A DNA stretch of 13,443 nucleotides from positions 1 to 13,443 of the forward strand of contig CAJOQI010000163.1 of assembly GCA_905236895.1 (NCBI GenBank). The letters are read 5' to 3'. The position numbers and the translations under genes are program-made. The notes under the pieces were generated by a model. That model was not told the origin of the DNA and did no database searches. It saw nothing but the letters and a program-made list of their open reading frames with translations. Below are positions 1 through 8,601 of the stretch, piece by piece; the stretch's first letter is position 1, and each line of letters begins with the position of its first letter. The stretch comes from an uncultured Peptostreptococcaceae bacterium. Lineage in GTDB: Bacteria > Bacillota > Clostridia > Peptostreptococcales > Anaerovoracaceae.

Positions 1-2411
1 AATACGGAGACGGGGGATACGAAGACTTTGATGAATATCCCCGGTACGAAGAACCCAATGGACCTTTCATTCCTTTGTTCAGAGATTCCTATGAGGAGAC
101 TCCTGTTGAAGAAAGATTTGGGGCCAACTATCGTCCCGACTACGTACCTGAGGTTCCTTCAATTGGAAACGAAGACCCTGTCATGATTCCTCAGGAAGAA
201 CTCTATAGCGAAATGAACGAGATGGTTGCCGTGGCAGAGGAAGCACCTCGTCGTAGCCCCATCGATAAATTCTATACATTCAACAAAAAGAGCGAAGAGT
301 TTAAGGCTTTGCTGGATCAGGAATATGAAAGACTGAGAGCCCGTCTCGACGAAAACAAAGAGGCGGAGGAAACCTTAAGCGAGAAGAGAGCCAAACTTAG
401 AGCCAAGGCCGAAGAGAGAGAAAGACTGGCAAGGGAAGAGGCTGAGGCAAAGGCCAGAGAGGAAGAAGAAGCAAGGCTTAGGATAGAGGAAGAGGCTCGC
501 TTAAAGGCAGAAGAGGAAGCCAGAATAAAGGCTGAGGAAGAAGCCCTGGCAGCTCTTGAAGCCGCTGCTCTTGCTGCATTGGAAGAAACCAGAGCAAAGG
601 AAGAGGCCACAGGTCAGGTTGCCAATATCGAGCTTTTCTTCGGTACGGAAGCGGAAGAGGAGGAAGCGAGAGAAAAGGCGGAAGCTGAAAAGGCGGAGGC
701 TGATGCTCTTGCAAAGGCTGAACTTGAGGCTTTGGCCGCAGCTGAGCTTGAAGCCCTTGCGGCAGCTGAGCTTGAAGCCCTGGCAATTTCACAGGCCAAT
801 GCGGAAGTTGTTTTAACCAAGCCGGAGAGAGTGTCTGTGGAAGTCGAGGCAGATGAGAGACCCAGAATCACCGTTGAACTTCCCGAAGAAACAGCAAAGG
901 AAAGACTTGAGGAATTGGATTTGGGACTTAGGGAGGAGTTCCAGAGCAGCCCAATCCCACCTGCCTTTGCTCAGGGAGAGGTGGAAGCCGAAATAATTGA
1001 AGCACCTCTTGCGGGACAGGAAGCAATAGATTTGGAGTCCCTGGACACCCTCACTCTTGAGGATGAGATAGAAGAAACCTTGGTTGAGGAGACTGAAGCT
1101 GTAATCGAAGCTGAGACAGCAGAAGAACCTGAGGTTATAGAAGAAACCCAGGCAGTTGAAGAAATGGTCGAAGAGACCGTCGAAGAGACTGTTGAAGAAC
1201 CGGTTGAAGATATAAAGGTTGAATCCTTTGATGACCTGAAAGCCTTTGATGAAGAGGATAAGGAAGTAGGGGAAAAGACTCTGGAAGAAGTGGACCTGGT
1301 TGATGCGGAGATTGCGGAAGAGGTTGAACTTATAGCTGAGGACGCAGAGGAAATCGTTGAAGAAGCGTCCCATATAACCGATGAGATTTCCGGAGAAATA
1401 ACGGAAGAGACCGCCGCTTTGGTAAATGATGCGGAGAAGACCGTGGCAGAAGCCATAGAAGTTGCTCCCAATGAAGCCCAAAGCGAAATCGAAAAGGTTG
1501 ATGCGGAGTTGGCAGCCCTTGAAGCAGAACTTACAAGACTTGGCGGTGAAGAAACCGAAGCAAGTGAAGCTGCAGAAGTGGGCGAGGATTGTGTTGAGTC
1601 CATGATCGACGGAGAGGAAGAATCCGAAGAGCAGAAACCCTTAAGATATGCGGATATATTTACCGACGAAAACGAAGCTTCCGGAAAGAAAGCAAAGGGC
1701 GAAGGAAGAGGCAGAATAATCATTCTGGACATACTCATTTTCCTTCTTGCCATCATGGTAATTCTTTCCGCAATCATGGTATTCATGGAGGGAAGCCCAT
1801 TGGCCAATAAACTCCAGGATGGAATAAATAAGGTCATTTCAATCTTCACGGGTAACGCCCACGAAAAGGAATTTGGTGAGCCCGTTGTGATTCTGACTGC
1901 CACGGAAAAGGCCATCAACGAGAATCTGAGCAAGAATAAGAATATCGAAAGCATAACGGAAGACACCGCTTTGCTCTATAGAGAAGATGTGGTCTATAAC
2001 GTTACAGGCATCGGCGATTCCGAGGCCTTTATCGACAGTCAGTGGTTTACCGACGCATCAGGTAATGCGGTAAACTACAATAGCGAAATCGTGGGAACAG
2101 CGATTCAGTATTACTCCCAATTGATAGACAGAATGAATGATGGAGACGATCAGGTTCTTTCCATCATCCAGGAGGATACCAATCTGTATAAGGTTGTGGA
2201 GGCTACCACTCCTGAAGAGGGAGTAAAGCATATTCTTTCTTCTCTCCAGATCGGCAGTATAAGAACCACTGCGGACAAGGAGTATTATCTCTTGGTTAGA
2301 GTTGCTCAGGGAGTGGAAGGTTCCCAGGAGCAAGATATAGCAACAAAGGTTATTCATATGACTGCCAAGGATAAGGCTATGAAGATAGTGGAGATAGCAG
2401 ATGTTAAATAA
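1..2411 (+). CDS. Acidic repeat-rich single-pass membrane protein, 5' partial
   Basis: I do not recognise a named family. The frame is open from the first complete codon (position 3) to TAA at 2409-2411, so the gene begins left of the window; the TTG at 75 is simply an internal Leu codon. The visible part starts Tyr/Asp/Glu-rich. A very long Glu/Ala/Lys/Arg-rich region follows (about 290-1560) that should form coiled coil and includes several short tandem repeats. A basic stretch (KKAKGEGRGR) precedes one hydrophobic helix at about 1716-1785, then about 208 residues of ordinary, globular-looking sequence. By the positive-inside rule the acidic part is cytoplasmic and the C-terminal domain lies outside; that topology is inferred. 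The stop overlaps the UPF0182 gene start by 11 nt, which implies translational coupling and perhaps a shared role at the membrane. The function is unknown. Confidence 0.8.
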   Translation, partial: YGDGGYEDFDEYPRYEEPNGPFIPLFRDSYEETPVEERFGANYRPDYVPEVPSIGNEDPVMIPQEELYSEMNEMVAVAEEAPRRSPIDKFYTFNKKSEEFKALLDQEYERLRARLDENKEAEETLSEKRAKLRAKAEERERLAREEAEAKAREEEEARLRIEEEARLKAEEEARIKAEEEALAALEAAALAALEETRAKEEATGQVANIELFFGTEAEEEEAREKAEAEKAEADALAKAELEALAAAELEALAAAELEALAISQANAEVVLTKPERVSVEVEADERPRITVELPEETAKERLEELDLGLREEFQSSPIPPAFAQGEVEAEIIEAPLAGQEAIDLESLDTLTLEDEIEETLVEETEAVIEAETAEEPEVIEETQAVEEMVEETVEETVEEPVEDIKVESFDDLKAFDEEDKEVGEKTLEEVDLVDAEIAEEVELIAEDAEEIVEEASHITDEISGEITEETAALVNDAEKTVAEAIEVAPNEAQSEIEKVDAELAALEAELTRLGGEETEASEAAEVGEDCVESMIDGEEESEEQKPLRYADIFTDENEASGKKAKGEGRGRIIILDILIFLLAIMVILSAIMVFMEGSPLANKLQDGINKVISIFTGNAHEKEFGEPVVILTATEKAINENLSKNKNIESITEDTALLYREDVVYNVTGIGDSEAFIDSQWFTDASGNAVNYNSEIVGTAIQYYSQLIDRMNDGDDQVLSIIQEDTNLYKVVEATTPEEGVKHILSSLQIGSIRTTADKEYYLLVRVAQGVEGSQEQDIATKVIHMTAKDKAMKIVEIADVK
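462..557 (+). repeat. 24-nt tandem repeat coding EEEARLKA-type octads
   Basis: Four in-frame units of 24 nt encode EEEARLRI, EEEARLKA, EEEARIKA and EEEALAAL (462-485, 486-509, 510-533, 534-557). The nucleotides have diverged more than the residues, so the charge pattern appears to be kept by selection. Charged octads of this type form long single helices or coiled coils. Confidence 0.75.
717..785 (+). repeat. 24-nt tandem repeat coding AELEALAA octads
   Basis: Three in-frame units encode AELEALAA, AELEALAA and AELEALA (717-740, 741-764, 765-785). The second and third units are almost identical at nucleotide level, which points to a more recent duplication than in the EEEARLKA array upstream. 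It extends the helical region of the same acidic membrane protein. Confidence 0.75.
1155..1211 (+). repeat. 12-nt repeat coding VEET tetrads
   Basis: Four VEEx units (VEEM, VEET, VEET, VEEP) followed by VEDI lie in frame, with a period of 12 nt. The surrounding sequence to about 1400 is a looser mix of EE-V/T-E motifs, so this is the most regular part of a longer acidic low-complexity tract. Confidence 0.65.
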
Positions 2412-5298
2412 GGATATTACAAAAGCCAAAACCAAAAGAGAGCCCATGTCACAGGGCAAGTTCTATGTGATCCTGCTCATACTTTTGGTGCTGGTTTTTG
2501 TTTTTTTACTTTTGGCAAATTTCCTGGTGGACTGGTTCTGGTTTAAGGAAGTAGGCTATGTAAGCGTTTTCTTCACCAAACTGTTCACCCAGCTTAAGCT
2601 TGGCGCGCCACTCTTTCTTGTGGCAGCTCTGCTTATGGGCGTTTATCTTGGCAGGCTTAAGAGCAATTATTTTAAGAAGATAGAATCCAAAGAAGAAACA
2701 AATATCAAAAGACTTAATCACATCACATGGGGCATTTCCGCAATCTTCGGATTGGTGGTTGCCGTTAATTTTGTTTCCATCCTTTGGTTTAAGGCTCTGC
2801 AGTTTATCAACGGCCAGGACTTTAATATTAGGGATCCTTTGTTCAATAGGGATGTGTCCTTCTATGTTTTCAGACTGGACTTCTTGTCGGAGCTTAACAG
2901 TCTGCTTATAGGTATGATTATTCTATCCGTAATGGTTACTGTGGTTTATTATCTTGTTCTCATGGTAATGCATAGCCCGGATGTATTTGAAGAGGACGAA
3001 GCTGAGCCCATTGAAGACGGAAAGTTTACCGGGGGAGCGGACACAGGAACCGCAACATCCAAGGACAAGGATATGCTTAAGGACCTGTTCCAAAAGCTTA
3101 CGGGCAAGCCCCTTCCGGAAACCAAGGCTCCGTTTAAGAAAGAGACCAACGACAGAAGAATATCCCAGAGCAATCTTAAGCAATTGGCCAATATCGCATC
3201 AGGCCATCTTATCATTCTGGGTATGGTCTTTTTCCTGATGGTTGCCCTTCATTTCTTCCTGGCCCAGTTCAGCTTGCTCCACACCCATACGGGAGTTGTA
3301 TATGGAGCAGGGTATACGGATGTCCATGTAACCCTTTGGGCCTATAGAATCCTTATGGGACTGGCGGTTATTGGAGCCATTACCACTGCCATCTTCATTA
3401 AGAAGAAAAGCGTCAAAGGACTTCTGGCTGTACCCATCCTTATGGTGGTTGTTTTCTTGGCTTCCACAGGTCTTTCCGTGGTGGTTCAGAACGTAATCGT
3501 TTCACCGGATGAAATCAGCAAGGAGAGCCAATACCTGGCTCACAATATTGAGTTTACCCAATATGCCTATGATATTGACGACGTGGATACCAGGGCTTTC
3601 CCCGCAACAAATAATCTGACCATCCAAGATATCGAGGAAAACCAGGAGACCGTAACCAATATTAGAATCAACGACTATATTCCTGTCCAAACCTTCTACA
3701 ACCAAACCCAGAGCATCAGACAGTATTACAAATTCAATGATGTGGATGTGGACAGATATAATATTAACGGCGAAATCACCCAGACCTATCTATCCGTTAG
3801 AGAAATCGACTCGGAGAAGATAAGCGATACCTGGATCAACAGACATATTAAATACACCCACGGCTATGGCATCACCCTTTCAAGGGTAGATACAATTACT
3901 GCCAGCGGACAGCCGGATGTTCTGGTTAAGGACATTCCCCCCGTTAGCTCCGTTGAAGAAATCCAAATCGACAGACCTGAGATTTACTTCGGTGAACTTA
4001 CCAACGATTACATCATTGTAAATACGGATGAGGCGGAGTTTGACTATCCCGACGGAGAGGCAAACAAATACAGTCACTACGAGGGCAAGGCGGGAATCCA
4101 GCTTAACCTCTTCAATCGCATACTCTTTGCCATCCAGGAGAGGAGCCTTAAGCTTCTGGTTTCAACCAACGTCAACAGCGATTCCAAAATCATTATCAAC
4201 AGAGACATTATGACCAGGGTAAATAAGATTATGCCCTATTTAACCTATGAAGAGGGTGGCCCCTACGGAGTTACGGTTAACGGAAAGGTCTATTGGATTC
4301 TGGATGCATATACCACCAGCGAAGACTATCCTTATTCGGAACCCTTTAGAGGAGAGCTTCAGACCACCAACTATATCAGGAATTCCGTTGAAGTCGTAAT
4401 CGACGCCTATGAGGGAACTGTTGACTATTACGTGGTGGACGAAAGCGATCCTATCGCCATGACCTATAAGAGCATCTATCCACAGCTCTTTAAGAGCTTT
4501 GATGAAATGCCTGAGGAATTGGCCGCTCATATGAGGTACCCCCATGCAATGTTCAAGATTCAGGCTGACGTCTATGCAAGATACCATATGACCGACGTTC
4601 AGGCCTTCTATCAAAACGAGGACATCTGGGAGGTTGCCCACGAGATTTACGGCACCGAAGAAAGAAAGATTATCCCCAGCTATTTCGTAGTCAAGCTTCC
4701 GGGAGAGGAGAATGCGGAGTTCGTAAGCATGCTTCCCTATACTCCCAAATCAAAGCAAAATATGACCGCTTTGCTGCTGACAAGAAACGATGGAGATCAC
4801 TACGGTGAGCTGGTGCTCTATACATATCCCAAGAATAGAACCGTCTATGGACCCATGCAGATTGAGGCCCAGATAGACCAGAATACGGTTATCTCTCAGG
4901 ACTTCTCCCTGTGGAGCCAGGCGGGATCCAATTACAATAGAGGAAACCTCTTTGTTGTTCCAATCGGAGACTCTCTCCTCTATGTGGAGCCGGTATATTT
5001 GGAGGCTTCCAATACGGCGATTCCTGAGGTGAAGAGGGTAATCGTAGCCTATGGAGATAAGATAGCTTACGAGCCAACCTTGGGAGAAGCCCTAACCAGC
5101 CTCTTTGGCAAAGGAGGATCTTCTTCCGGATCCTCCAACCAAGGACAGCAATCGGAGTCCGGGGATATGACCCAGGAAGACTATATCAAGCAAGCCCAGC
5201 AGGCCTACGAAAATGCTCAGCAGGCCATGAAGGATGGAGACTGGGCTGCTTACGGAAAATATATGGAAGAATTGGAGAAGGCCTTAAGCAATCTCTAA
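2401..5298 (+). CDS. UPF0182 family integral membrane protein
   Basis: A 965-residue member of the UPF0182 (COG1615) family, which has no established biochemical role. Seven hydrophobic segments are visible at roughly residues 22-44, 68-84, 109-130, 167-190, 267-290, 312-332 and 340-363, followed by a large domain of about 600 residues expected outside the membrane. Family-type motifs include GAGYTDVH after the fifth helix, a YLTYEEGGPYGV block near residue 615, and MRYPHAMFKIQ with ARYHMTD around 711-735. The low-complexity Ser/Gly/Gln linker and short helical C-terminal tail are also typical. A hydrophilic loop of about 75 residues separates helices 4 and 5. The start at 2401 has a GGAG about 7 nt upstream, inside the preceding gene; ATG 2446 has a poorer ribosome site. 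It lies in one operon with the acidic membrane protein upstream. Confidence 0.92.
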   Translation: MLNKDITKAKTKREPMSQGKFYVILLILLVLVFVFLLLANFLVDWFWFKEVGYVSVFFTKLFTQLKLGAPLFLVAALLMGVYLGRLKSNYFKKIESKEETNIKRLNHITWGISAIFGLVVAVNFVSILWFKALQFINGQDFNIRDPLFNRDVSFYVFRLDFLSELNSLLIGMIILSVMVTVVYYLVLMVMHSPDVFEEDEAEPIEDGKFTGGADTGTATSKDKDMLKDLFQKLTGKPLPETKAPFKKETNDRRISQSNLKQLANIASGHLIILGMVFFLMVALHFFLAQFSLLHTHTGVVYGAGYTDVHVTLWAYRILMGLAVIGAITTAIFIKKKSVKGLLAVPILMVVVFLASTGLSVVVQNVIVSPDEISKESQYLAHNIEFTQYAYDIDDVDTRAFPATNNLTIQDIEENQETVTNIRINDYIPVQTFYNQTQSIRQYYKFNDVDVDRYNINGEITQTYLSVREIDSEKISDTWINRHIKYTHGYGITLSRVDTITASGQPDVLVKDIPPVSSVEEIQIDRPEIYFGELTNDYIIVNTDEAEFDYPDGEANKYSHYEGKAGIQLNLFNRILFAIQERSLKLLVSTNVNSDSKIIINRDIMTRVNKIMPYLTYEEGGPYGVTVNGKVYWILDAYTTSEDYPYSEPFRGELQTTNYIRNSVEVVIDAYEGTVDYYVVDESDPIAMTYKSIYPQLFKSFDEMPEELAAHMRYPHAMFKIQADVYARYHMTDVQAFYQNEDIWEVAHEIYGTEERKIIPSYFVVKLPGEENAEFVSMLPYTPKSKQNMTALLLTRNDGDHYGELVLYTYPKNRTVYGPMQIEAQIDQNTVISQDFSLWSQAGSNYNRGNLFVVPIGDSLLYVEPVYLEASNTAIPEVKRVIVAYGDKIAYEPTLGEALTSLFGKGGSSSGSSNQGQQSESGDMTQEDYIKQAQQAYENAQQAMKDGDWAAYGKYMEELEKALSNL

Positions 5299-5314
5299 GC
5301 TATTGAGTTAAGAC

Positions 5315-5320
5315 AAGGAG
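5315..5320 (+). promoter_or_regulatory. Ribosome binding site that sets the glutamine synthetase start
   Basis: AAGGAG lies 7 nt before ATG 5328 but only 1 nt before the in-frame GTG at 5322, so ATG 5328 is the plausible start and the first two codons of the longer frame are leader. Confidence 0.8.
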
Positions 5321-5327
5321 AGTGGTT

Positions 5328-7247
5328 ATGCTCAATTTCGATATTGGGAAAATGCTTTTCACCATACCCAAGGAAAAGCATGACTATAAAAGCATAAAGA
5401 AGATTCTCAAGGAGCACCCTGAGGTTAAGTTCGTTTCCTTTGTTGGAATCGATATCGGCGGTCACGATACCGACGAGAAGATTCCCGTGGAGCTTTTCCT
5501 TGAGGATATGGAAAACCTGCTGACCAATGGAGTGCAGACCGACGGTTCCTCCGTAGCTCTCCCTAAAATCGCAGTGCTTAACAATGCCAAGGTGGAAATC
5601 ATTCCAGACATGGAAGCCAATTGGTTTGTGGACTATAACTATAGAAATATAGACGGAGAGCTGGGGCTTCCCGTGGGAACCTTAAGGATGCCTTCCTTCC
5701 TGGTTCACAATGAAAACTTCCGCTGCGGATCCAGGGTAATCCTAAAGGACGCACTGGACTATTTCAAAAAAGAAATATTAAAAGAGATCAAGGCCCACCC
5801 CTATGTGGTTAAGCATATAAATGGCATCAAGTCTGTTTCCGAAATCCAGGAGATAATCATAACCAGTGCAACAGAGCTGGAATTCTGGGTTAAGACTCCC
5901 GACGACAAGGGGGATAGAGAACAGCTCTTCACAGCCCAGGTTCTTAAGGAGCAGTATTGGAAGAGAACCTATGGGGATGTCAGAACGGCTCTTGAAGATA
6001 CCTTAAGGCTCTTGGATAAATACGGCTTCGGAGTGGAGATGGGGCATAAGGAACTGGGAGGAGTAAAGGCTCGCATGGGTTCCTCCGGCCACTATGATCA
6101 TGTAATGGAGCAGCTTGAAATCGACTGGAAGTATGCGGATGCTCTCCAGGCTGCGGATAACGAGAATCATATTAAATACGTGGTGAGGGATATCTTTACC
6201 ATGCACGGCTTGGACGTAACCTTTATGGCAAAGCCCTTCCAGGGAGTTGCGGGAAGCGGTGAGCATACCCACCTGGGACTTGCGGCCAAGTTGAAGAACG
6301 GAAAGGTAATAAGCCTCTTTGCACCAAAGGATATGAAGAAGGCCTTTTTAAGCCCCATCGGCTATGGCGCCATTATGGGACTTCTTAAGAATTACGAAGT
6401 GGTTAACCCCTTTATAAATTCCAGTAACGATGCCCTTAAGAGACTTAAACCCGGATTCGAAGCACCTGTTTGCGTAGTTACATCCTTGGGAATGTCTCCT
6501 GAAGAGCCATCCAGAAACAGAACTGTTTTGGCGGGACTTATCAGGGTTTTGGATTCACCGGAATCCACCAGGTTTGAGCTTAGAGCACCGAATCCCAAGA
6601 GCGATACATATCTGGTAATCGCTGCCTCCTATATGGCCATGATGGACGGCATCAAAGAAGTCTTGGCTGAGGAGAAGACCCCCGATGAACTGGAAATGTC
6701 CATATCCAAAAAATACGGAGAGAAGGATTTCTATCTGGAGAAGAACAGGGAGTATAGAAGCGAGAAGCAGATCTTTGATGATTTCACCCAGGAGGAGAGA
6801 GACAAGCTCTTTGGCAAGGCACCTGCTACGGTATGGGAGAATATCAAAGCCTTTGATGACTATCCGGAGAAGCTAAAGGTGTTGAAGGCAGGGGATGTAA
6901 TGACCGATCTTTCCCTGGAGTCCTATAGAGAGCAGATTATATCTCAGTGGAGCACGGAGCTTCATGACCGTCTCATTCCGGAGAATATGTCTATGGTGAG
7001 AGAATGCGTCAAGCTTCATGACAAAGAAAGTGCTTCCGATCTGGATATAAGCAAGTGGAAGGAAATCGATAAGATCCGCAAGGAAATCGGAAAGGATAGT
7101 CTAAAGAAGAAGAGCCTCTTAACCAGAGCAAAGGAAGCGCTGGACAAGGGCAATTATCAGGAGGCCTCCGACTTGCAGCTTTTGATTCAGAGGAAGACGG
7201 AGGAACTTCTTAACCTCTATAGTCAGTATAGAAAGAATATCCTGTAG
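5328..7247 (+). CDS. Long-form glutamine synthetase family protein (glnA-like)
   Basis: Predicted cytoplasmic enzyme of the glutamine synthetase superfamily, which joins ammonia to glutamate using ATP. From Met 5328 it has 639 residues, against about 440-470 for ordinary type I enzymes. The N-terminal beta-grasp domain carries DGSS at residues 72-75, matching the Asp50 loop of enterobacterial GlnA. The catalytic domain has the metal-binding ExE at 183/185, GSGEHTHLGL with His313 and His315, NRT with Arg398, and FELRAP with Glu417 and Arg419. The usual Met in GSGMHxH is Glu312 here. About 200 further residues, mostly charged and helical, follow the core and end in a predicted helical hairpin. 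I see no NLYDLP-type adenylylation site. It sits 29 nt after the UPF0182 gene and 21 nt before serS. Glutamine synthesis is likely but a related ligase activity remains possible. Confidence 0.88.
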   Translation: MLNFDIGKMLFTIPKEKHDYKSIKKILKEHPEVKFVSFVGIDIGGHDTDEKIPVELFLEDMENLLTNGVQTDGSSVALPKIAVLNNAKVEIIPDMEANWFVDYNYRNIDGELGLPVGTLRMPSFLVHNENFRCGSRVILKDALDYFKKEILKEIKAHPYVVKHINGIKSVSEIQEIIITSATELEFWVKTPDDKGDREQLFTAQVLKEQYWKRTYGDVRTALEDTLRLLDKYGFGVEMGHKELGGVKARMGSSGHYDHVMEQLEIDWKYADALQAADNENHIKYVVRDIFTMHGLDVTFMAKPFQGVAGSGEHTHLGLAAKLKNGKVISLFAPKDMKKAFLSPIGYGAIMGLLKNYEVVNPFINSSNDALKRLKPGFEAPVCVVTSLGMSPEEPSRNRTVLAGLIRVLDSPESTRFELRAPNPKSDTYLVIAASYMAMMDGIKEVLAEEKTPDELEMSISKKYGEKDFYLEKNREYRSEKQIFDDFTQEERDKLFGKAPATVWENIKAFDDYPEKLKVLKAGDVMTDLSLESYREQIISQWSTELHDRLIPENMSMVRECVKLHDKESASDLDISKWKEIDKIRKEIGKDSLKKKSLLTRAKEALDKGNYQEASDLQLLIQRKTEELLNLYSQYRKNIL

Positions 7248-7268
7248 AAAGATTAGGTAGGTAAAGCC

Positions 7269-8543
7269 ATGTTAGACATTAAAAGAATAAGAGAAGATTT
7301 TGAAGGCGTTAAGGCCAGGGTTGAATTCCGCGGCAAGGGAGACTTCGGCATCGGTACAGTAAAGGAGTTGGACGAGAAGAGAAGAGAACTTCTTGCAGAA
7401 GTGGAAGCAAAGAAGAATCGCCAGAATACCGTGTCCAGGGAAATCCCCAGGATGAAGAAGGAAGGCCAGGACACCACGGAAATCATGGCTGAGATGAAGA
7501 CCCTCTCCGGAGAAATCAAGGAGATGGACGGGCTTCTCTCCGAAATCGAAGAGAATCTAAGAATAGCGCTCTTAAATGTTCCAAATACTCCCTATAAGGA
7601 TGTTCAGTACGGTGAGGACGACAGCGCCAATGTGGAGCTGAGAAAGTTCATGGAGCCTACGGGGTTTAGCTTTGAGCCAAAGGCCCATTGGGATATAGGC
7701 GAGGGCTTGGATATTCTTGATTTCGAAAGAGCGGGAAAAATCGCAGGAACCAGATTCACCATCTATAAGGGACTTGGCGCAAGATTGGAAAGAGCCTGCA
7801 TCCAGTTCATGCTGGATCTTCATACGGATGAACACGGTTATCAGGAAATGCTGCCGCCCTTTATGGTTAACAGAGCAGCCATGACGGGAACGGGACAGCT
7901 CCCAAAGTTTGAGGAGGATATGTTCTATCTTCCCCAGAAGGATTTCTTCCTGGTGCCCACAGCGGAGGTTCCTCTTACCAATATGAGAGCCCAGGAGATA
8001 ATGGATGAGGAAGAGCTTCCTCTTTACTATACAGCTTATACACCCTGCTTCAGAGCGGAGGCGGGATCCGCAGGTCGCGACACAAGAGGCCTTATCCGTC
8101 AGCACCAGTTCAATAAGGTTGAGATGGTTAAGTTCGTAAAGCCGGAAACCTCCTATGATGAATTGGAAACCTTGACAGCCAATGCGGAGGCAATTCTTCA
8201 GGCTCTTAAGCTGCCCTATAGGGTTGTTCGTTTAAGCTCCGGAGACTTGGGATTCTCTTCTGCCATGACCTATGACATAGAAGTTTGGATGCCCAGCTAC
8301 GGTCGCTATGTGGAGATTAGCTCATGCAGCAATTTTGAAGACTATCAGGCAAGACGTGCCAATATCAGATTCAGAAGGGGCAAGGAAAAGCCGGAGTTCG
8401 TGCATACCTTAAACGGTTCCGGACTTGCCGTTGGAAGAACAGTTGCGGCCATTCTTGAAAACTATCAGCAGGAAGACGGCAGCGTGGTAATCCCCGATGT
8501 CCTGAAGAAGTATATGGGAAGTCACGAAGTGATTACCAAATAA
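7269..8543 (+). CDS. serS: Seryl-tRNA synthetase
   Basis: Class II aminoacyl-tRNA synthetase that charges tRNA-Ser (and tRNA-Sec where present) with serine in the cytoplasm. At 424 residues it has the normal length. An N-terminal helical arm of Lys/Glu-rich coiled coil covers about residues 27-105. Next come motif 1 around [12 protein letters not shown], the serine/ATP-site block TAEVPLTN from Thr231, motif 2 with [15 protein letters not shown] from Cys260 (Arg262, Glu264), and motif 3 [10 protein letters not shown] at 382-391 with Arg390. The start ATG follows a modest AGGTAGG sequence. It is the last intact gene of the left operon. The 21-nt gap upstream leaves no room for a T-box leader, so no serine-specific attenuation is visible next to it. 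A GC-rich hairpin follows 27 nt after the stop. Confidence 0.97.
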   Translation: MLDIKRIREDFEGVKARVEFRGKGDFGIGTVKELDEKRRELLAEVEAKKNRQNTVSREIPRMKKEGQDTTEIMAEMKTLSGEIKEMDGLLSEIEENLRIALLNVPNTPYKDVQYGEDDSANVELRKFMEPTGFSFEPKAHWDIGEGLDILDFERAGKIAGTRFTIYKGLGARLERACIQFMLDLHTDEHGYQEMLPPFMVNRAAMTGTGQLPKFEEDMFYLPQKDFFLVPTAEVPLTNMRAQEIMDEEELPLYYTAYTPCFRAEAGSAGRDTRGLIRQHQFNKVEMVKFVKPETSYDELETLTANAEAILQALKLPYRVVRLSSGDLGFSSAMTYDIEVWMPSYGRYVEISSCSNFEDYQARRANIRFRRGKEKPEFVHTLNGSGLAVGRTVAAILENYQQEDGSVVIPDVLKKYMGSHEVITK

Positions 8544-8569
8544 TAACTAAGAATTATAAACTATTATGG

Positions 8570-8589
8570 GCTCGGAAGGGATTCCGAGC
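8570..8589 (+). terminator. Possible weak terminator hairpin after serS
   Basis: GCTCGGAA (8570-8577) and TTCCGAGC (8582-8589) form a perfect 8-bp stem around the loop GGGA. The downstream tract is only TCTTTGAG, too short in T for a strong intrinsic terminator. It could instead be the 5' leader stem of the degraded gene that follows. Confidence 0.4.
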
Positions 8590-8601
8590 TCTTTGAGACT
8601 T

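Noticed and set aside
75..77. TTG as start of the left-edge gene
   Set aside because: The frame is open with 24 in-frame codons upstream to the window edge, in the same Tyr/Glu-rich style, and no convincing ribosome site is seen.
813..1481. Minus-strand frame of 222 codons rich in Phe/Leu/Gly
   Set aside because: Shadow of the GAA/GAG-rich acidic repeats in another frame, with no motif or ribosome site.
971..1966. Long minus-strand frame of 331 codons opposite the acidic gene
   Set aside because: It is Ser-rich because it is the complement of Glu/Ala-rich codons; the plus-strand frame has the protein-like features and operon position.
2446..2448. Alternative ATG start for the UPF0182 gene
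   Set aside because: ATG 2401 has a better spaced GGAG and gives the coupling overlap; the later start remains possible but is less likely.
5322..5324. GTG start for the glutamine synthetase
   Set aside because: It lies 1 nt from the AAGGAG, too close; ATG 5328 has correct spacing.
8533..8560. Promoter TTACCA-16 nt-TATAAA after serS
   Set aside because: It overlaps the serS end in an AT-rich stretch and matches only loosely; it may be a leftover cls promoter but cannot be supported.
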